Assembly (NCBI GenBank): GCA_964457225.1
Contig: CAYWEM010000013.1
Span: 1-64,000, forward strand
From: CAYWEM01 sp964457225
Lineage (GTDB): Bacteria; Acidobacteriota; Aminicenantia; UBA2199
Length of the DNA stretch: 64,000 nt
Direction of reading: 5' to 3'
This document shows positions 1 through 8,340 of the stretch, one piece after another; positions within the stretch are counted from its first letter, which is position 1, and every line of letters begins with the position of its first letter. A program made the translations under genes and the position numbers. The notes beneath the pieces were generated by a model. That model was not told the DNA's origin, did no database searches, and saw only the letters and a list, made by a program, of their open reading frames with translations.

Positions 1-388
1 CGCGCAGGGCTAAATCTATGGCCCTTTCGGCCAGTAACTGCTCAGGCAGCATGGTGGCATGCAGGCCGCCCCAGACAACCGGGATGTCGGAATGGGCTTT
101 AATCGTCCGGCTCAGGCGCAGGGCCGGCAGCAGGGACGGGCCGGTGAAAGAAGATATGCCCACGAACAAGGGCTTTTCGTCGATGATAGCCCGGCTGGTT
201 TTTAGTTCAAGGTCCGGGGTGAATCTTTCGTGGACCAGGCGGACCGAATAACCCGCTCTCTCCAGGGCCGCGGCCAGGTAAAGAATGCCCAGCGGCGGGG
301 CCAAAACGAAATCCGGCCTGGCGGTTTCAGGCTTGACCAGTACGACCAGGCCCCTGGAGCCTTGCGGTTTTTCGGAATCAGTCATCAT
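1..388 (-). CDS. B12-binding domain protein, probable radical SAM enzyme (partial, N-terminus only)
   Basis: The first 129 residues are visible; the rest lies beyond the window edge. The visible part reads as a cobalamin-binding (Rossmann-like) domain of the kind that precedes a radical SAM core: residues about 24-40 carry PLGILYLAAALERAGY, and about 104-115 carry WGGLHATMLPEQ, both typical of B12-binding radical SAM proteins. The [4Fe-4S] CxxxCxxC motif would be downstream and cannot be seen, so the radical SAM part is inferred. The start is the first of two adjacent ATG codons, preceded by AAGGAG. It follows the ABC permease by 60 nt on the same strand and is likely the last visible gene of the long minus-strand operon. 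Substrate unknown. Confidence 0.75.
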   Translation of the reverse strand, partial: MMTDSEKPQGSRGLVVLVKPETARPDFVLAPPLGILYLAAALERAGYSVRLVHERFTPDLELKTSRAIIDEKPLFVGISSFTGPSLLPALRLSRTIKAHSDIPVVWGGLHATMLPEQLLAERAIDLALR

Positions 389-448
389 TTCTTTCTCCTT
401 GCCGCAGTATTGAGTGTTTGGAAATCACGGCTGGACCAGGGCATGCTT

Positions 449-1219
449 TCACGTCGATTCACTCCTCGCGAACAGCAGTCCGCCCAGGCCGACCATGGCC
501 AGAGCGCAAACGGCCAGGATGCCCAGGTTCAGGGCCAGCGAGTGTTCCGATTGTCCGAGCAGGGCGGCCCTCAGTCCGTCCACTCCGTAATGAAGGGGAT
601 TCAACCGGGCCAGTTCAGGCAGGAAAAACGGGAGGTTGCGCCTGGGAAAAACGGCACCTGACAGCAGGAACACCGGAAAGATCACCAGGCTCATGACCAG
701 GTTGAAACCCTGCATGTCCCTCATGTTCACCGCAAAGACCAGGCCCAGGCCGATGAAGACCATGGCGGTGAGAATCATGGCTGCCAGGGCCGCCAGCATG
801 CCCTGAAGGGACTGCGGCCTGAAACCGGACAGAATGGCCACCAGTAATATCAGCAGGGCCTGCAGTAATGCAGTGCTGGCTCCGCCGGCGATCCGTCCGC
901 AGACTATTGAAGTACGGCTGACCGGGGCCACCATTATTTCTTTCAGAAATCCGAATTCGCGGTCCCAGAGCAGTGAAAGCCCGGCCAGGCTGGCGGAAAA
1001 AAGCAGGCTCATGGCCAGGATGCCGGGTACCAGGTAGCTGGAATAACCCAGGGAGTCGGGCAGGCCCGGCAGGCTGATATCCCTGAATCCGAAGCCCAGG
1101 AAAGCCAGCATGAACAGGGGCATCAGCATGGTGCCGATCAGCCGCGACCTGGCCCGCCAGAATTTTTTCATCTCCCTCAGCCAGAGTACGTATACCGCGA
1201 AAAACTGGATGCCCTTCAT
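449..1219 (-). CDS. ABC-2 type transporter permease
   Basis: A 256-residue membrane protein with about six hydrophobic segments, matching the ABC-2 exporter permease family (DrrB/NodJ-like). The stretch FLKEIMVAPVSR around residues 105-116 and the SGAVFPRRNLP loop near the C-terminal third are characteristic of this family. It should pair with the ATPase encoded just upstream to export a lipid-, polysaccharide- or drug-like substrate across the inner membrane. The chosen ATG lies one base after the stop codon of the ATPase gene; a longer frame starting at a TTG (1321) would overlap that gene by about 100 nt and is unlikely. The substrate is unknown; glycosyltransferase genes upstream make a glycan or glycolipid conceivable. 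Confidence 0.88.
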   Translation of the reverse strand: MKGIQFFAVYVLWLREMKKFWRARSRLIGTMLMPLFMLAFLGFGFRDISLPGLPDSLGYSSYLVPGILAMSLLFSASLAGLSLLWDREFGFLKEIMVAPVSRTSIVCGRIAGGASTALLQALLILLVAILSGFRPQSLQGMLAALAAMILTAMVFIGLGLVFAVNMRDMQGFNLVMSLVIFPVFLLSGAVFPRRNLPFFLPELARLNPLHYGVDGLRAALLGQSEHSLALNLGILAVCALAMVGLGGLLFARSEST

Positions 1220-1220
1220 G

Positions 1221-2213
1221 TCAATTCCCTGAACGGTTGCGCAGGTAAAAAAAATGACCTTCGTGAAAATCGTCTTCAGGCCGGATCTCTGTACCGGTGA
1301 AATGAAGAAATACGTCTTCAAGTCCCGGTTTGTGCAGTTTGACTGACTGGACTTCCATTTTTGCGGCCCTGGCCAGGTCCAGCAGTTCGGGGATGTGCCT
1401 CTCGGCCTGATCCAGGGTCAGAAGAAGTCCGCCCCTTTCCTCCCGGTAATCCCGGATCCAGGGGATTTCCGGCAAATGGTCAAGGAAAGCGGTTCGATCG
1501 GCCGCGGTCTCCAGGGTCAGCAGGTCTCCGCCCAGGGAGTCCTTGAGACTGGCCGGAGTATCAAGGGCCACGATCCGGCCCCGGTCGATGATGGCCACCC
1601 GTTGACACAGATGGTCAGCTTCTTCCAGGTAATGGGTGGTCAGGATCATGGTGACGTGTTCTTCCTGGTTGATCCTTTTGATATGCGACCAGATCTGCCG
1701 CCGGGTCTGAGCGTCCAGCCCCTGGGTCGGTTCGTCAAGGAAGAGCACCCGGGGGCGGTGCAGCAGGCCCCGGGCGATTTCCAGCCTGCGTTTCATGCCT
1801 CCGGAATACTTTTCGGCCAGGATATCGGCCTTGTCAGCCAAACCGACCAGTTCGAGCATTTCGCTTATCCTTGGCCGATATTCAGCGGGTTTCATGCCGT
1901 ACATCATGGAGTGAAAAACCAGGTTTTCCCGGGCGCTCAGCTTGCCGTCCAGGGCCTGGTCCTGGAATACCACCCCGATCTGCCGGCGCACGTAATCACG
2001 GTCGTTCAGGACCGAAACACCGGCCACCCTTGCGTCACCGCCGGAAGGTTTCAACAGGGTGGCCAGGATGTTGATAATGGTCGTTTTTCCGGCGCCGTTC
2101 GGGCCGAGCAGTCCGAAGAGCTCAGCTTCGGGAATACTGAAACTGACCTGGTCGACCGCGGTCAGCCCATTGAAACGCTTGACCAGCTTTTCGACTTCAA
2201 CGATGTTTTCCAC
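1221..2213 (-). CDS. ABC transporter ATP-binding protein (DrrA/CcmA-like)
   Basis: A 330-residue ATPase of an ABC exporter. Visible motifs are Walker A GPNGAGKT (37-44), Q-loop VVFQDQ (about 81-86), signature YSGGM (136-140), Walker B VLFLDEP (about 156-162) and the switch histidine in LTTHYLEEA (about 191-199). The C-terminal 100 residues beyond the nucleotide-binding core are the extension seen in the daunorubicin-resistance (DrrA) group. The gene is one base upstream of the permease, which fixes the pair as one exporter. All catalytic residues appear intact. Upstream is a glycosyltransferase gene whose stop lies 14 nt away, so the unit is probably cotranscribed with the glycan genes. Confidence 0.95.
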   Translation of the reverse strand: MENIVEVEKLVKRFNGLTAVDQVSFSIPEAELFGLLGPNGAGKTTIINILATLLKPSGGDARVAGVSVLNDRDYVRRQIGVVFQDQALDGKLSARENLVFHSMMYGMKPAEYRPRISEMLELVGLADKADILAEKYSGGMKRRLEIARGLLHRPRVLFLDEPTQGLDAQTRRQIWSHIKRINQEEHVTMILTTHYLEEADHLCQRVAIIDRGRIVALDTPASLKDSLGGDLLTLETAADRTAFLDHLPEIPWIRDYREERGGLLLTLDQAERHIPELLDLARAAKMEVQSVKLHKPGLEDVFLHFTGTEIRPEDDFHEGHFFYLRNRSGN

Positions 2214-2227
2214 CGATTTTTATCCTA

Positions 2228-3469
2228 TCACAGGTTCGTTCGGCCGGACAAGTTTCCGGTTTTGAGCAGTCTTCCGTAAAGATCAAGCAGGGATGATGCG
2301 TGCGCGGCCGGGCTGAAGTGGTCGGCCAGGTGTTTTTTAGCCCCGGCGGCCAGCCTGGGCCCGAGTTCCCTGTCGTTCAACAGCATCAATATCTTTTCTC
2401 TCAGGTCGAGAGAATCACCGGCCTGGAAAAGCAGACCGCTTTTTCCGTCCAGCACCAGTTCCGGAATGCCTCCGATAGCGGCGGCCACTACCGGAACGCC
2501 CCGGGCGAATGATTCGATGATGGCGAAAGGGTTGTTTTCATACCAGGTCGAGGGACAGACGCTCAGGGCGGCTGAATCGAGCAAGGCCGCCAGCTTCCCG
2601 GCGCTTTGCCGGCCGGTGAAGATCACGTTCTTCAAGCCATCGGCGTGGACTTGTTCCATGAGTTTTTGTTTTTGCGGTCCGTCCCCGATGACCAGGCATT
2701 CGGCATCCAGTCCGGACATGGCTTGCACAAGAAGTTTGACGCCCTTTTCCTCGGCCAGGCGGCCGAAAAAAACCACCCGGCGTTCCTTGGGCCGCCCTCT
2801 CTCGTTTGAACTGAAGCTTTCCGGGACGGCATTGGGTATGTGAAAGCAGCGGCCTTTAAAGCCCATTTCTGCGATTTTGTTCATCAGGAAACGTGAAGGA
2901 GCCACGAAGGCGTCGAATTCCAGGTAGGTGTTTTTTTGCAGCAAGGCTTCCACATAGCAGACCAGGCTTTTCAGGCGGCTTTCCTTGACGCATTTTTTCA
3001 GAAAGGCCCAGTGAAAACGCCCCTTGCGGCAGCGTTCACAGATTTCCCCCCTGATATATAGCTTGTAGGCCGGGCAGACAGGTTTATAGTCGTGCAGGGT
3101 CATGACCGTCGGAATACCGTGCCGCTTCAGCACCTTTACCAGCATTGGCGACAGGTGATGATATACGTTGTGCAGGTGGGCGATGTCCGGCTTTTCGCGG
3201 GCCAGGAACCGCTCCAGACTGGCGCAGGCCTGGAAACCGAACAGGGCCCGGGCCGTAGCCCTGGCTTTTTCCCCGGGGCCCCGGACCGAGTCGAAGTCAA
3301 CCCGAGGGGCAAAGGCCGTTGGTCCGTCGGCGGGCAGGTTGAGGGGATGCTCCATGGAAAAGTAGCAGATTTGGTGGCCCAGTTCCCGCAGCATGGACGC
3401 GCTGTTGAAAAAAGCGCTTTCCGTGCCGCCGAAGGGAAAAAAGAACTTGTTTGCCAGCAGAATCTTCAA
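2228..3469 (-). CDS. Glycosyltransferase family 4 protein
   Basis: A 413-residue cytoplasmic GT-B glycosyltransferase. The N-terminal acceptor domain starts MKILLANKFFFPFGGTE with the Gly-Gly loop typical of GT4; the C-terminal donor domain has FFGRLAEEKGVKLLV and the ESFARGVPVVA segment containing the first Glu of the E-x7-E motif, followed by IGGIPELV. The acceptor sugar and donor nucleotide cannot be read from sequence. Its ATG overlaps the stop of the methyltransferase gene by 4 nt, so the two are translationally coupled. With the DUF1972-type glycosyltransferase upstream and the ABC exporter downstream it suggests a small glycan or glycolipid assembly operon. Confidence 0.92.
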   Translation of the reverse strand: MKILLANKFFFPFGGTESAFFNSASMLRELGHQICYFSMEHPLNLPADGPTAFAPRVDFDSVRGPGEKARATARALFGFQACASLERFLAREKPDIAHLHNVYHHLSPMLVKVLKRHGIPTVMTLHDYKPVCPAYKLYIRGEICERCRKGRFHWAFLKKCVKESRLKSLVCYVEALLQKNTYLEFDAFVAPSRFLMNKIAEMGFKGRCFHIPNAVPESFSSNERGRPKERRVVFFGRLAEEKGVKLLVQAMSGLDAECLVIGDGPQKQKLMEQVHADGLKNVIFTGRQSAGKLAALLDSAALSVCPSTWYENNPFAIIESFARGVPVVAAAIGGIPELVLDGKSGLLFQAGDSLDLREKILMLLNDRELGPRLAAGAKKHLADHFSPAAHASSLLDLYGRLLKTGNLSGRTNL

Positions 3470-4383
3470 TTCCGCTTCACTATTTCGGCGACCACGGTCA
3501 TGCTTGAGCCGAGGCGGCGGACCAGGGGGATATTCGCGGCGAGGTGCTGAAATTTCAGCATGATCCCGGCAAAAGCTTCATGGTATTGCCAGGAAAGCGG
3601 CCAGAATGAAGATCCCAGGAAGCCGTGCCTGACCACCCGGCGGACGGTGAAACCGCGCCGGCGCAGCAGACGGCCCAGGCTGTACGCGGAAAACAGTCTC
3701 TCTTCTGCAACTTCATCGTGTTCCTGGTCATCGAAGTACTTGAATTGTTTTTGCAGGTACCAATTACTGTGACCGCGAATACGGGCCGCCCGCCGGCGGG
3801 CCAGGGGATGCTGGCCGTTGCTGTCGGCGATGATCAGTACTCCCCCGGGTCTCAGGGCCTGGCAGGCCGCGCTGAAAAAGTCTTCCGCCGGGTGGATGTG
3901 GGAAACGGCCTCATTGGCCCAGATTATGTCGTAGTGGTTGTCTGCCGCCAGGTGTGCCAGGACGTTTTGCGCCTGGAAATCGACCGCCAGGGGGCGGCCT
4001 GATTTCTCCCGGAAAAATGGCAGGCGGGACTGGGCATATTCACAGCGCAGGGGGACCAGGTCTATCCCGGTGACCTCGGCCCCGGCCATGGCCGCCATGA
4101 TGCTTTCACTGCCGCAACCGCAACCGGCATCCAGCAGCCGGGCGTTTTCCCGGGATTCGATTTCCTGCAGCAGGGTGATCAGCCGGCTGGCATAGGCGGC
4201 GACGGTCAGCAGGTTGATTTCCCCCCCGGGCTTGAACAGGTTGTTTTCGTACTTCAACTCCAGGTAGGCTGAATCCAGGCTGTTGTTGCGCCTGAATTCG
4301 ATTTCCTGCCAGAGCAGGCTGCTGAAGGCTTTCGTTCGTGCAAAACAGGCGGTAAAAGCGGAGAAGTCATCTTTTAAATTCAT
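3466..4383 (-). CDS. SAM-dependent class I methyltransferase
   Basis: A 305-residue methyltransferase with Rossmann motif I LLDAGCGCGSE (about residues 82-92), acidic end of strand 2 VTGIDL, and motif IV-like DIIWANEAVSHIHP, followed by LRPGGVLIIAD, the usual post-motif segment. The substrate is unknown; its place between two glycosyltransferase genes suggests a sugar or lipid. The frame stays open upstream to 4584, but those extra residues overlap the preceding gene and look like noise. I choose the ATG at 4383 because a promoter with a perfect TATAAT ends 12 nt before it; there is no Shine-Dalgarno sequence. The C-terminal part (HGFLGSSFWPLSWQYHEAF) is a probable substrate or membrane-contact region. 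Confidence 0.85.
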   Translation of the reverse strand: MNLKDDFSAFTACFARTKAFSSLLWQEIEFRRNNSLDSAYLELKYENNLFKPGGEINLLTVAAYASRLITLLQEIESRENARLLDAGCGCGSESIMAAMAGAEVTGIDLVPLRCEYAQSRLPFFREKSGRPLAVDFQAQNVLAHLAADNHYDIIWANEAVSHIHPAEDFFSAACQALRPGGVLIIADSNGQHPLARRRAARIRGHSNWYLQKQFKYFDDQEHDEVAEERLFSAYSLGRLLRRRGFTVRRVVRHGFLGSSFWPLSWQYHEAFAGIMLKFQHLAANIPLVRRLGSSMTVVAEIVKRN

Positions 4384-4395
4384 GTAATCGGCGGT

Positions 4396-4425
4396 ATTAT
4401 AACTGGAAAGCACCGGGCGGGTAAA
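4396..4425 (-). promoter_or_regulatory. Probable sigma70 promoter before the methyltransferase gene
   Basis: Read on the minus strand: -35 TTTACC (4 of 6), 18-nt spacer, -10 TATAAT (6 of 6), ending 12 nt before the ATG at 4383. Transcription would start about 5 nt before the start codon, giving an almost leaderless message. It lies in the 88-nt gap after the upstream glycosyltransferase gene and would be an internal operon promoter. Confidence 0.5.
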
Positions 4426-4471
4426 CCCGGAGCCTTTTTGGTCAGTCCTGAAAAAAACTCTTTCAGGTTCT

Positions 4472-5596
4472 TCATGGACCTGTTTTTTCCAGCACCCGCC
4501 GGCAGGCTTCCTCGTAAGCCAGGCTGACCTGCTCCCAGTTGTAGTGGGTATTGATTCTGTCACTGGCCTGTCTGCGGCATTCATCCAGGCCTGACCTGTT
4601 TTCCAGGACCCATTTCATGGCCGCGGCCAGGTCATCCGGATCGGTTTTGAAATAGCGGCCGCAGTTTTGGAGCACTTCGCGGTTGAAGACCACGTCCCTG
4701 GCCAGTACAAAAGCTCCGGAGGCCATGGCTTGAAGCAGGGCGGGGTTGGTGCCTCCCACCTGGTTGCCATGCAGGTAAGCCAGGCAGTTGCAGCGGAGTT
4801 CGCGCAGTATGGCCTGGTCATAAACGAATCCGGTTAGCACCACATTACTGCCGGCTTCCCGGTGGATGGACTTGAGATAGGAAGAAGGATACGGACAATC
4901 TCCGACCAGGACCAGTTTTGTCCCGGCCGGAGCCAGGCGGTTGAAGGCCCGCAGGCTGAGCAGGGGATTGTTTTCCGGTTCAAACCTGGTGATCTGCAGA
5001 AAATACGATCCCGGCCGCAAGCCGAATTTATCCAGAAGCTCCGGTTGAATGCTGGTTTCCAGGTCGGCGCCATAGGCGATCCGGGTGCTGGCGGCCCGGT
5101 GGGCCAGCCGGTAATAAAGCTGCATGGCACGGGAATCAGTTATCAGTCCTGCAGCGGCCAGGGGGGCTGTTTTTTCGCAAAGCTTCAGATAAAACCGCCC
5201 CAGGCGGCCCCACTTGGTACGGCGCCATTCCAGGCCGTCGGTATTGAGCAGAACTTTCTTGCCCAGCAGACGCAAGGGCAGGAGCAGGGGGGAATTGGCC
5301 GTGTTGAAGGCCAGGATGACGTCGTACTTGCTCATCGCGGCATGAACAGCGGCGAAGAAAGTGTGGGAAATAGTCTCCAGGGCCTTGGCCGGCAGGCTCG
5401 GCAGGTAGACCAGCTTGATACCGCGAAATTCCGCCGGTCTCTCGGAATAGAGCCTGGAGCGGCAATAAACGGTCAATTGATGTCCTCTTTGGACCAGGCG
5501 TTCGGCGATTTCCTGTGCGCAGGTTTCAAAACCGCCGTAACGGCCGGGTATGCCACGGGTTCCCAGTAAGGCGATCCGCAGGCCGGACTTGTTCAT
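4472..5596 (-). CDS. Glycosyltransferase with DUF1972 N-terminal domain
   Basis: A 374-residue GT-B glycosyltransferase. The N-terminus RIALLGTRGIPGRYGGFET is the hallmark of the DUF1972 (Glyco_trans_4-like, Cps2F/rhamnosyltransferase-like) family. The C-terminal donor domain has LQITRFEPENN, LVGDCPYPS and the segment HGNQVGGTNPALLQAMASG, which is well conserved in this family. The enzyme is cytoplasmic and likely adds a sugar to a polysaccharide or lipid-linked glycan; donor and acceptor are unknown. It starts 6 nt after the stop of the TPM gene with no visible ribosome binding site, so translation may depend on coupling. Length is normal for the family. Confidence 0.9.
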   Translation of the reverse strand: MNKSGLRIALLGTRGIPGRYGGFETCAQEIAERLVQRGHQLTVYCRSRLYSERPAEFRGIKLVYLPSLPAKALETISHTFFAAVHAAMSKYDVILAFNTANSPLLLPLRLLGKKVLLNTDGLEWRRTKWGRLGRFYLKLCEKTAPLAAAGLITDSRAMQLYYRLAHRAASTRIAYGADLETSIQPELLDKFGLRPGSYFLQITRFEPENNPLLSLRAFNRLAPAGTKLVLVGDCPYPSSYLKSIHREAGSNVVLTGFVYDQAILRELRCNCLAYLHGNQVGGTNPALLQAMASGAFVLARDVVFNREVLQNCGRYFKTDPDDLAAAMKWVLENRSGLDECRRQASDRINTHYNWEQVSLAYEEACRRVLEKTGP

Positions 5597-5602
5597 CGGC
5601 TT

Positions 5603-6319
5603 TTACCAGCGGCCGGAAGCACCGCCGCCGCCGAAACTGCCGCCGCCTCCGGAAAAGCCCCCGCTGCTCCAGCCGGACGAACTGCGGCCGCCGGTGCTGA
5701 ATCCGCTTCCACCCTTCATTCCCAGCTTGCCGGCCAGTTTCATCATGAACATCCAGAAGCCCAGGAAGATGAAGAAACTGATCAAGCCGCCCAGAGTGCC
5801 CGGGCTCTCCTGCTCGCGGTTGACCAGTTCCTGCAGGCGGCCTGGATCACCGCCGACCGCCTCGGCCATCAGTTCAAAGGCCAGCTTGATGCCGCCGTAG
5901 TAGTCATCGGCTCGAAAGGCGGGAACGATTACACTGCGGATAATGGTGCCCAGGCGGCCGTCCGGCAGAATGCCTTCCAGGCCGTAGCCCACTTCGATAC
6001 GCACGGCGCGCTCCTGCAGGGCGATCAGCATCAGCAGGCCGTTGTCCCGGTCTCGGTGACCGAGTTTCCAGGCTTCGGCCACGGCCAGCGAATAGTTCTC
6101 CAGAACTTCGTTCTCCAGGGTCGGGATGGTCAGCAGGACGAACTGGGCCGAACTGTCCTGTTCGACCGCGGCCAGAAATGATTCCAGTTCCGCGGCCTGT
6201 TCGGCCTGGAGCAGTTTGGCCCGATCGTTGACCCGGCCCTCGAGTTTCGGTACCGGAAGTGCTTCCAACAGACCGCAGATAAAGACCAGGATAAGTGCGG
6301 CCCTGTTAAAGTTTTTCAC
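5603..6319 (-). CDS. TPM domain protein with Gly-rich tail (YgcG-like)
   Basis: A 238-residue protein with an N-terminal signal sequence (about 1-20), a TPM domain (about 24-155; RVNDRAKLL, VLLTIPTL, DNGLLMLIAL, GYGLEGILPD) and a transmembrane helix near 178-197. It ends in a Gly/Ser-rich tail (GGGGSFGGGGASGRW) that is typical of the YgcG/TPM_phosphatase family. TPM domains occur in photosystem II repair proteins and in bacterial membrane proteins of uncertain role. It overlaps the upstream TPM gene by 4 nt and belongs to a LemA-TPM-TPM cluster, a common bacterial arrangement. Exact biochemical function is not established for this branch. Confidence 0.9.
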   Translation of the reverse strand: MKNFNRAALILVFICGLLEALPVPKLEGRVNDRAKLLQAEQAAELESFLAAVEQDSSAQFVLLTIPTLENEVLENYSLAVAEAWKLGHRDRDNGLLMLIALQERAVRIEVGYGLEGILPDGRLGTIIRSVIVPAFRADDYYGGIKLAFELMAEAVGGDPGRLQELVNREQESPGTLGGLISFFIFLGFWMFMMKLAGKLGMKGGSGFSTGGRSSSGWSSGGFSGGGGSFGGGGASGRW

Positions 6320-7005
6320 TTGGCCTCCAGGATCGGCCGGTCCGGGAGTTCATTGCGGTCTTCGGCCTGCCGGGGAAAATGAACCGCCAGCAAATCGCCG
6401 CAGTGTTCGATCTGTTGGCAGAGTGCCTCTATAAAAGAATTTTTCCTGATTCCCCTGATGATATCAAATACAACTTTTTCCCAGTCAGAAGGGTTTACAG
6501 CTTTGCCCGCGGAGGTGTCGGCGATCAGTTCCACCCTTTTTTCCAGCAGCGAGACGTAAATAAGGACTCCGTTACCTGCAGCCGTGGCCCGCAGGTTGTG
6601 ACGGAAAAAGGCCGCTTCAGCTCTCTCCCGCACCTTGGATGCCTTGGCCTGGCCGGGAATCAGGCCGGCGATCAGGCCGGTTCTGAAGCGGAAAAGCAGG
6701 AAGGCCGTCCAGAAAACCAGTAATTGGCTGAGGGCGAAGGCCAGCAGCAATTCGCGCGGCTCCGTCTGCCAGAGAAAACGCAGCAGCAAACCCTCCATGC
6801 TGGGCAGGAACAGGAAAAAAAGTGCTGAACAAAAGACTACGGCCAGCAGGGCAAAACTCAGCGCCTGGGCGCTGTAATGGCCTGAGCGGTTGACGATCAG
6901 TACGACTAATTCTGCGCTGGTTTTTTCTTCAGCTTTTTTTACCGCCGAAGTCAGTAAATCCAGTTCCCGGGGGGAAGGAAGCTTGGGGCCCGGCATTTTC
7001 GTCAA
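6316..7005 (-). CDS. TPM domain membrane protein (second paralogue)
   Basis: A 229-residue protein. A short predicted TPM-like part (SAVKKAEEKTSAELVVLIV, about residues 18-36) is interrupted by two hydrophobic segments (about 48-68 and 85-105), and the TPM-like sequence resumes with ATAAGNGVLIYVSLLEKRVE (about 138-157) and KVVFDIIRGIRK. This layout is the second TPM type found beside LemA genes in many bacteria. It overlaps LemA upstream and the first TPM gene downstream by 4 nt each, so the three are translationally coupled. A role in a membrane complex with LemA is inferred from conserved neighbourhood. Confidence 0.85.
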   Translation of the reverse strand: MTKMPGPKLPSPRELDLLTSAVKKAEEKTSAELVVLIVNRSGHYSAQALSFALLAVVFCSALFFLFLPSMEGLLLRFLWQTEPRELLLAFALSQLLVFWTAFLLFRFRTGLIAGLIPGQAKASKVRERAEAAFFRHNLRATAAGNGVLIYVSLLEKRVELIADTSAGKAVNPSDWEKVVFDIIRGIRKNSFIEALCQQIEHCGDLLAVHFPRQAEDRNELPDRPILEAK

Positions 7006-7577
7006 TCCCGGAAATTGACTTCAACCGGTTTTGCCGCTTCGGCGGCGCTTTTGAAGTACTGATAGGACTGCCAGTCGATTGATCTGACTCTGGTAAAAAA
7101 ACCTCCCAGCAGGGAACGGGCATAACTGCGAAAAACTTCAACTTCACTGTTATAGCGGTTTCGTTCGACCGCGATGCGGTTCTCGGTGCCGGCCAGTTCG
7201 TCCTGGAGCTTGAGAAAGCTTTCATTGGCTTTCAGTTCCGGATAGTTCTCGACGATGGCCAGCAGGCGGGAAAGGGCGCTTTCAACACTGGCCTGGGCCT
7301 CGACCTTGGCCGCCGGTGACTGAGCCCCGAAATAACCGAGCCTGGCCTCGGCCAGGTTGGTGAAGATCTGTTCTTCGTGGGCGGCATAACCCTTGACCGT
7401 CTCGACCAGGTTGGGAATCAGGTCGTAACGTCGCTGGAGAACGTTTTCCACGTTCCCCCAGGCCTTCATCACTTTTTCTTCCATGCGGGCCGCCTTGTTG
7501 TAGCCGCTGACGAAGAAAGCCCCGAAAATCAATGACAATACTAATAAAACCAGAATCACCAACCCGGTTTTTTTCAT
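7002..7577 (-). CDS. LemA family protein
   Basis: A 191-residue protein with an N-terminal membrane anchor (about residues 5-24) and the LemA core: YNKAARMEEKVMKAWGNVE, then LQRRYDLIPNLVETVKGYA (about 48-66), which is the most conserved signature of the family, and FLKLQDELAGTENRIAVER near 125-143. LemA proteins are helical membrane proteins of uncertain function. The start has an excellent ribosome binding site (AGGAGG, 5 nt before ATG). It is the first gene of the probable minus-strand operon that continues through the TPM, glycosyltransferase and ABC genes, and is divergent from the Tat-exported protein at 7726. Confidence 0.95.
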   Translation of the reverse strand: MKKTGLVILVLLVLSLIFGAFFVSGYNKAARMEEKVMKAWGNVENVLQRRYDLIPNLVETVKGYAAHEEQIFTNLAEARLGYFGAQSPAAKVEAQASVESALSRLLAIVENYPELKANESFLKLQDELAGTENRIAVERNRYNSEVEVFRSYARSLLGGFFTRVRSIDWQSYQYFKSAAEAAKPVEVNFRD

Positions 7578-7676
7578 TCTTGCCTCCTCATAATTGATTT
7601 CATGTCGGTGTTATCGAGAACATAAAAAAGCATTCTATCACAGCCAGGGTTCATAATCACCGGAACAGCATTCCGC

Positions 7677-7705
7677 TTGCCGTCAGAATCATATTGAATT
7701 ATCAT
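7677..7705 (+). promoter_or_regulatory. Probable sigma70 promoter for the C_GCAxxG_C_C gene
   Basis: -35 TTGCCG (4 of 6), 17-nt spacer, -10 TATCAT (5 of 6). The start codon at 7726 lies 20 nt after the -10 box and has its own GGAGG site, so this would be a conventional short leader. Confidence 0.5.
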
Positions 7706-7725
7706 TAAAGCTAAGTGGAGGTGCC

Positions 7726-8304
7726 ATGAAAAACAGCGAGAATCAGAGCCGTTTTTCAAGACGTAAATTCTGCGGATTGCTGTCCGGCCTACTGGCAGCC
7801 CCGGTCTTCCTGCCGGGATCGGCGGCGGCTGATGAAAGCAAAACACGCAGTCCGCTGGCCGAGTTGTTCGAGGGCGGGGAGTGGCAAAACCTTCAGACAT
7901 CCGCCATGGCCATGGAAATAGACCGGTATTTCGGCTCGGGTTACTCCTGCGCCGAGGCCATGCTGCTGGCGGCTCTGCGCCGCCTGGATCTGCCCGAAAC
8001 GCAGGTCTGGGGAGCAGCTGCTTTCGGAGGCGGCCTGGGTCGCAAGGATCTGTGCGGCTATTTGACCGGGGCCATGATGGCATTTGGACTGGCTGCCGGA
8101 AAACTTCCCGCAACCCGGGTTGAAGCAAAGAAAACCTGTGCCGCGGCCGCCCGTGAATTCTGGACCTGGTGGCAGGAAAGATATCCCCTGCATTGCCGGG
8201 ATATAATACCGGCGGGTGCTGATCGCAATGTTTGCCGCATCCTGGGGCCCAGGTCCGCTCAACATGCCGAGCTGATCATCAACGGAATGGAAATTCGAAC
8301 CTGA
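7726..8304 (+). CDS. Tat-exported C_GCAxxG_C_C family protein
   Basis: A 192-residue protein that begins with a twin-arginine signal (SRRKFCG, then a hydrophobic stretch ending near residue 35). The mature part has the cysteine pattern of the C_GCAxxG_C_C family: GYSCAEAMLLA (about 72-82), RKDLCGYLTGAMMAFGL (about 107-123), KKTCAAAA and PLHCRD. Members are putative redox proteins, often with a conserved Cys set, of unknown reaction. A Tat signal implies folding, possibly with a cofactor, before export. GGAGG lies upstream of the ATG. It is monocistronic and convergent with the ACT-domain gene that ends 37 nt away. Confidence 0.88.
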   Translation: MKNSENQSRFSRRKFCGLLSGLLAAPVFLPGSAAADESKTRSPLAELFEGGEWQNLQTSAMAMEIDRYFGSGYSCAEAMLLAALRRLDLPETQVWGAAAFGGGLGRKDLCGYLTGAMMAFGLAAGKLPATRVEAKKTCAAAAREFWTWWQERYPLHCRDIIPAGADRNVCRILGPRSAQHAELIINGMEIRT

Positions 8305-8340
8305 TCCGGTAGTAAGAAGGAGTAGACGCCGCAGGTGATT

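Noticed and set aside
7574..8128. Long minus-strand open frame opposite the Tat-exported gene
   Set aside because: It overlaps the well-supported C_GCAxxG_C_C gene, is rich in Pro/Arg/Gly typical of a shadow frame, and shows no family features.
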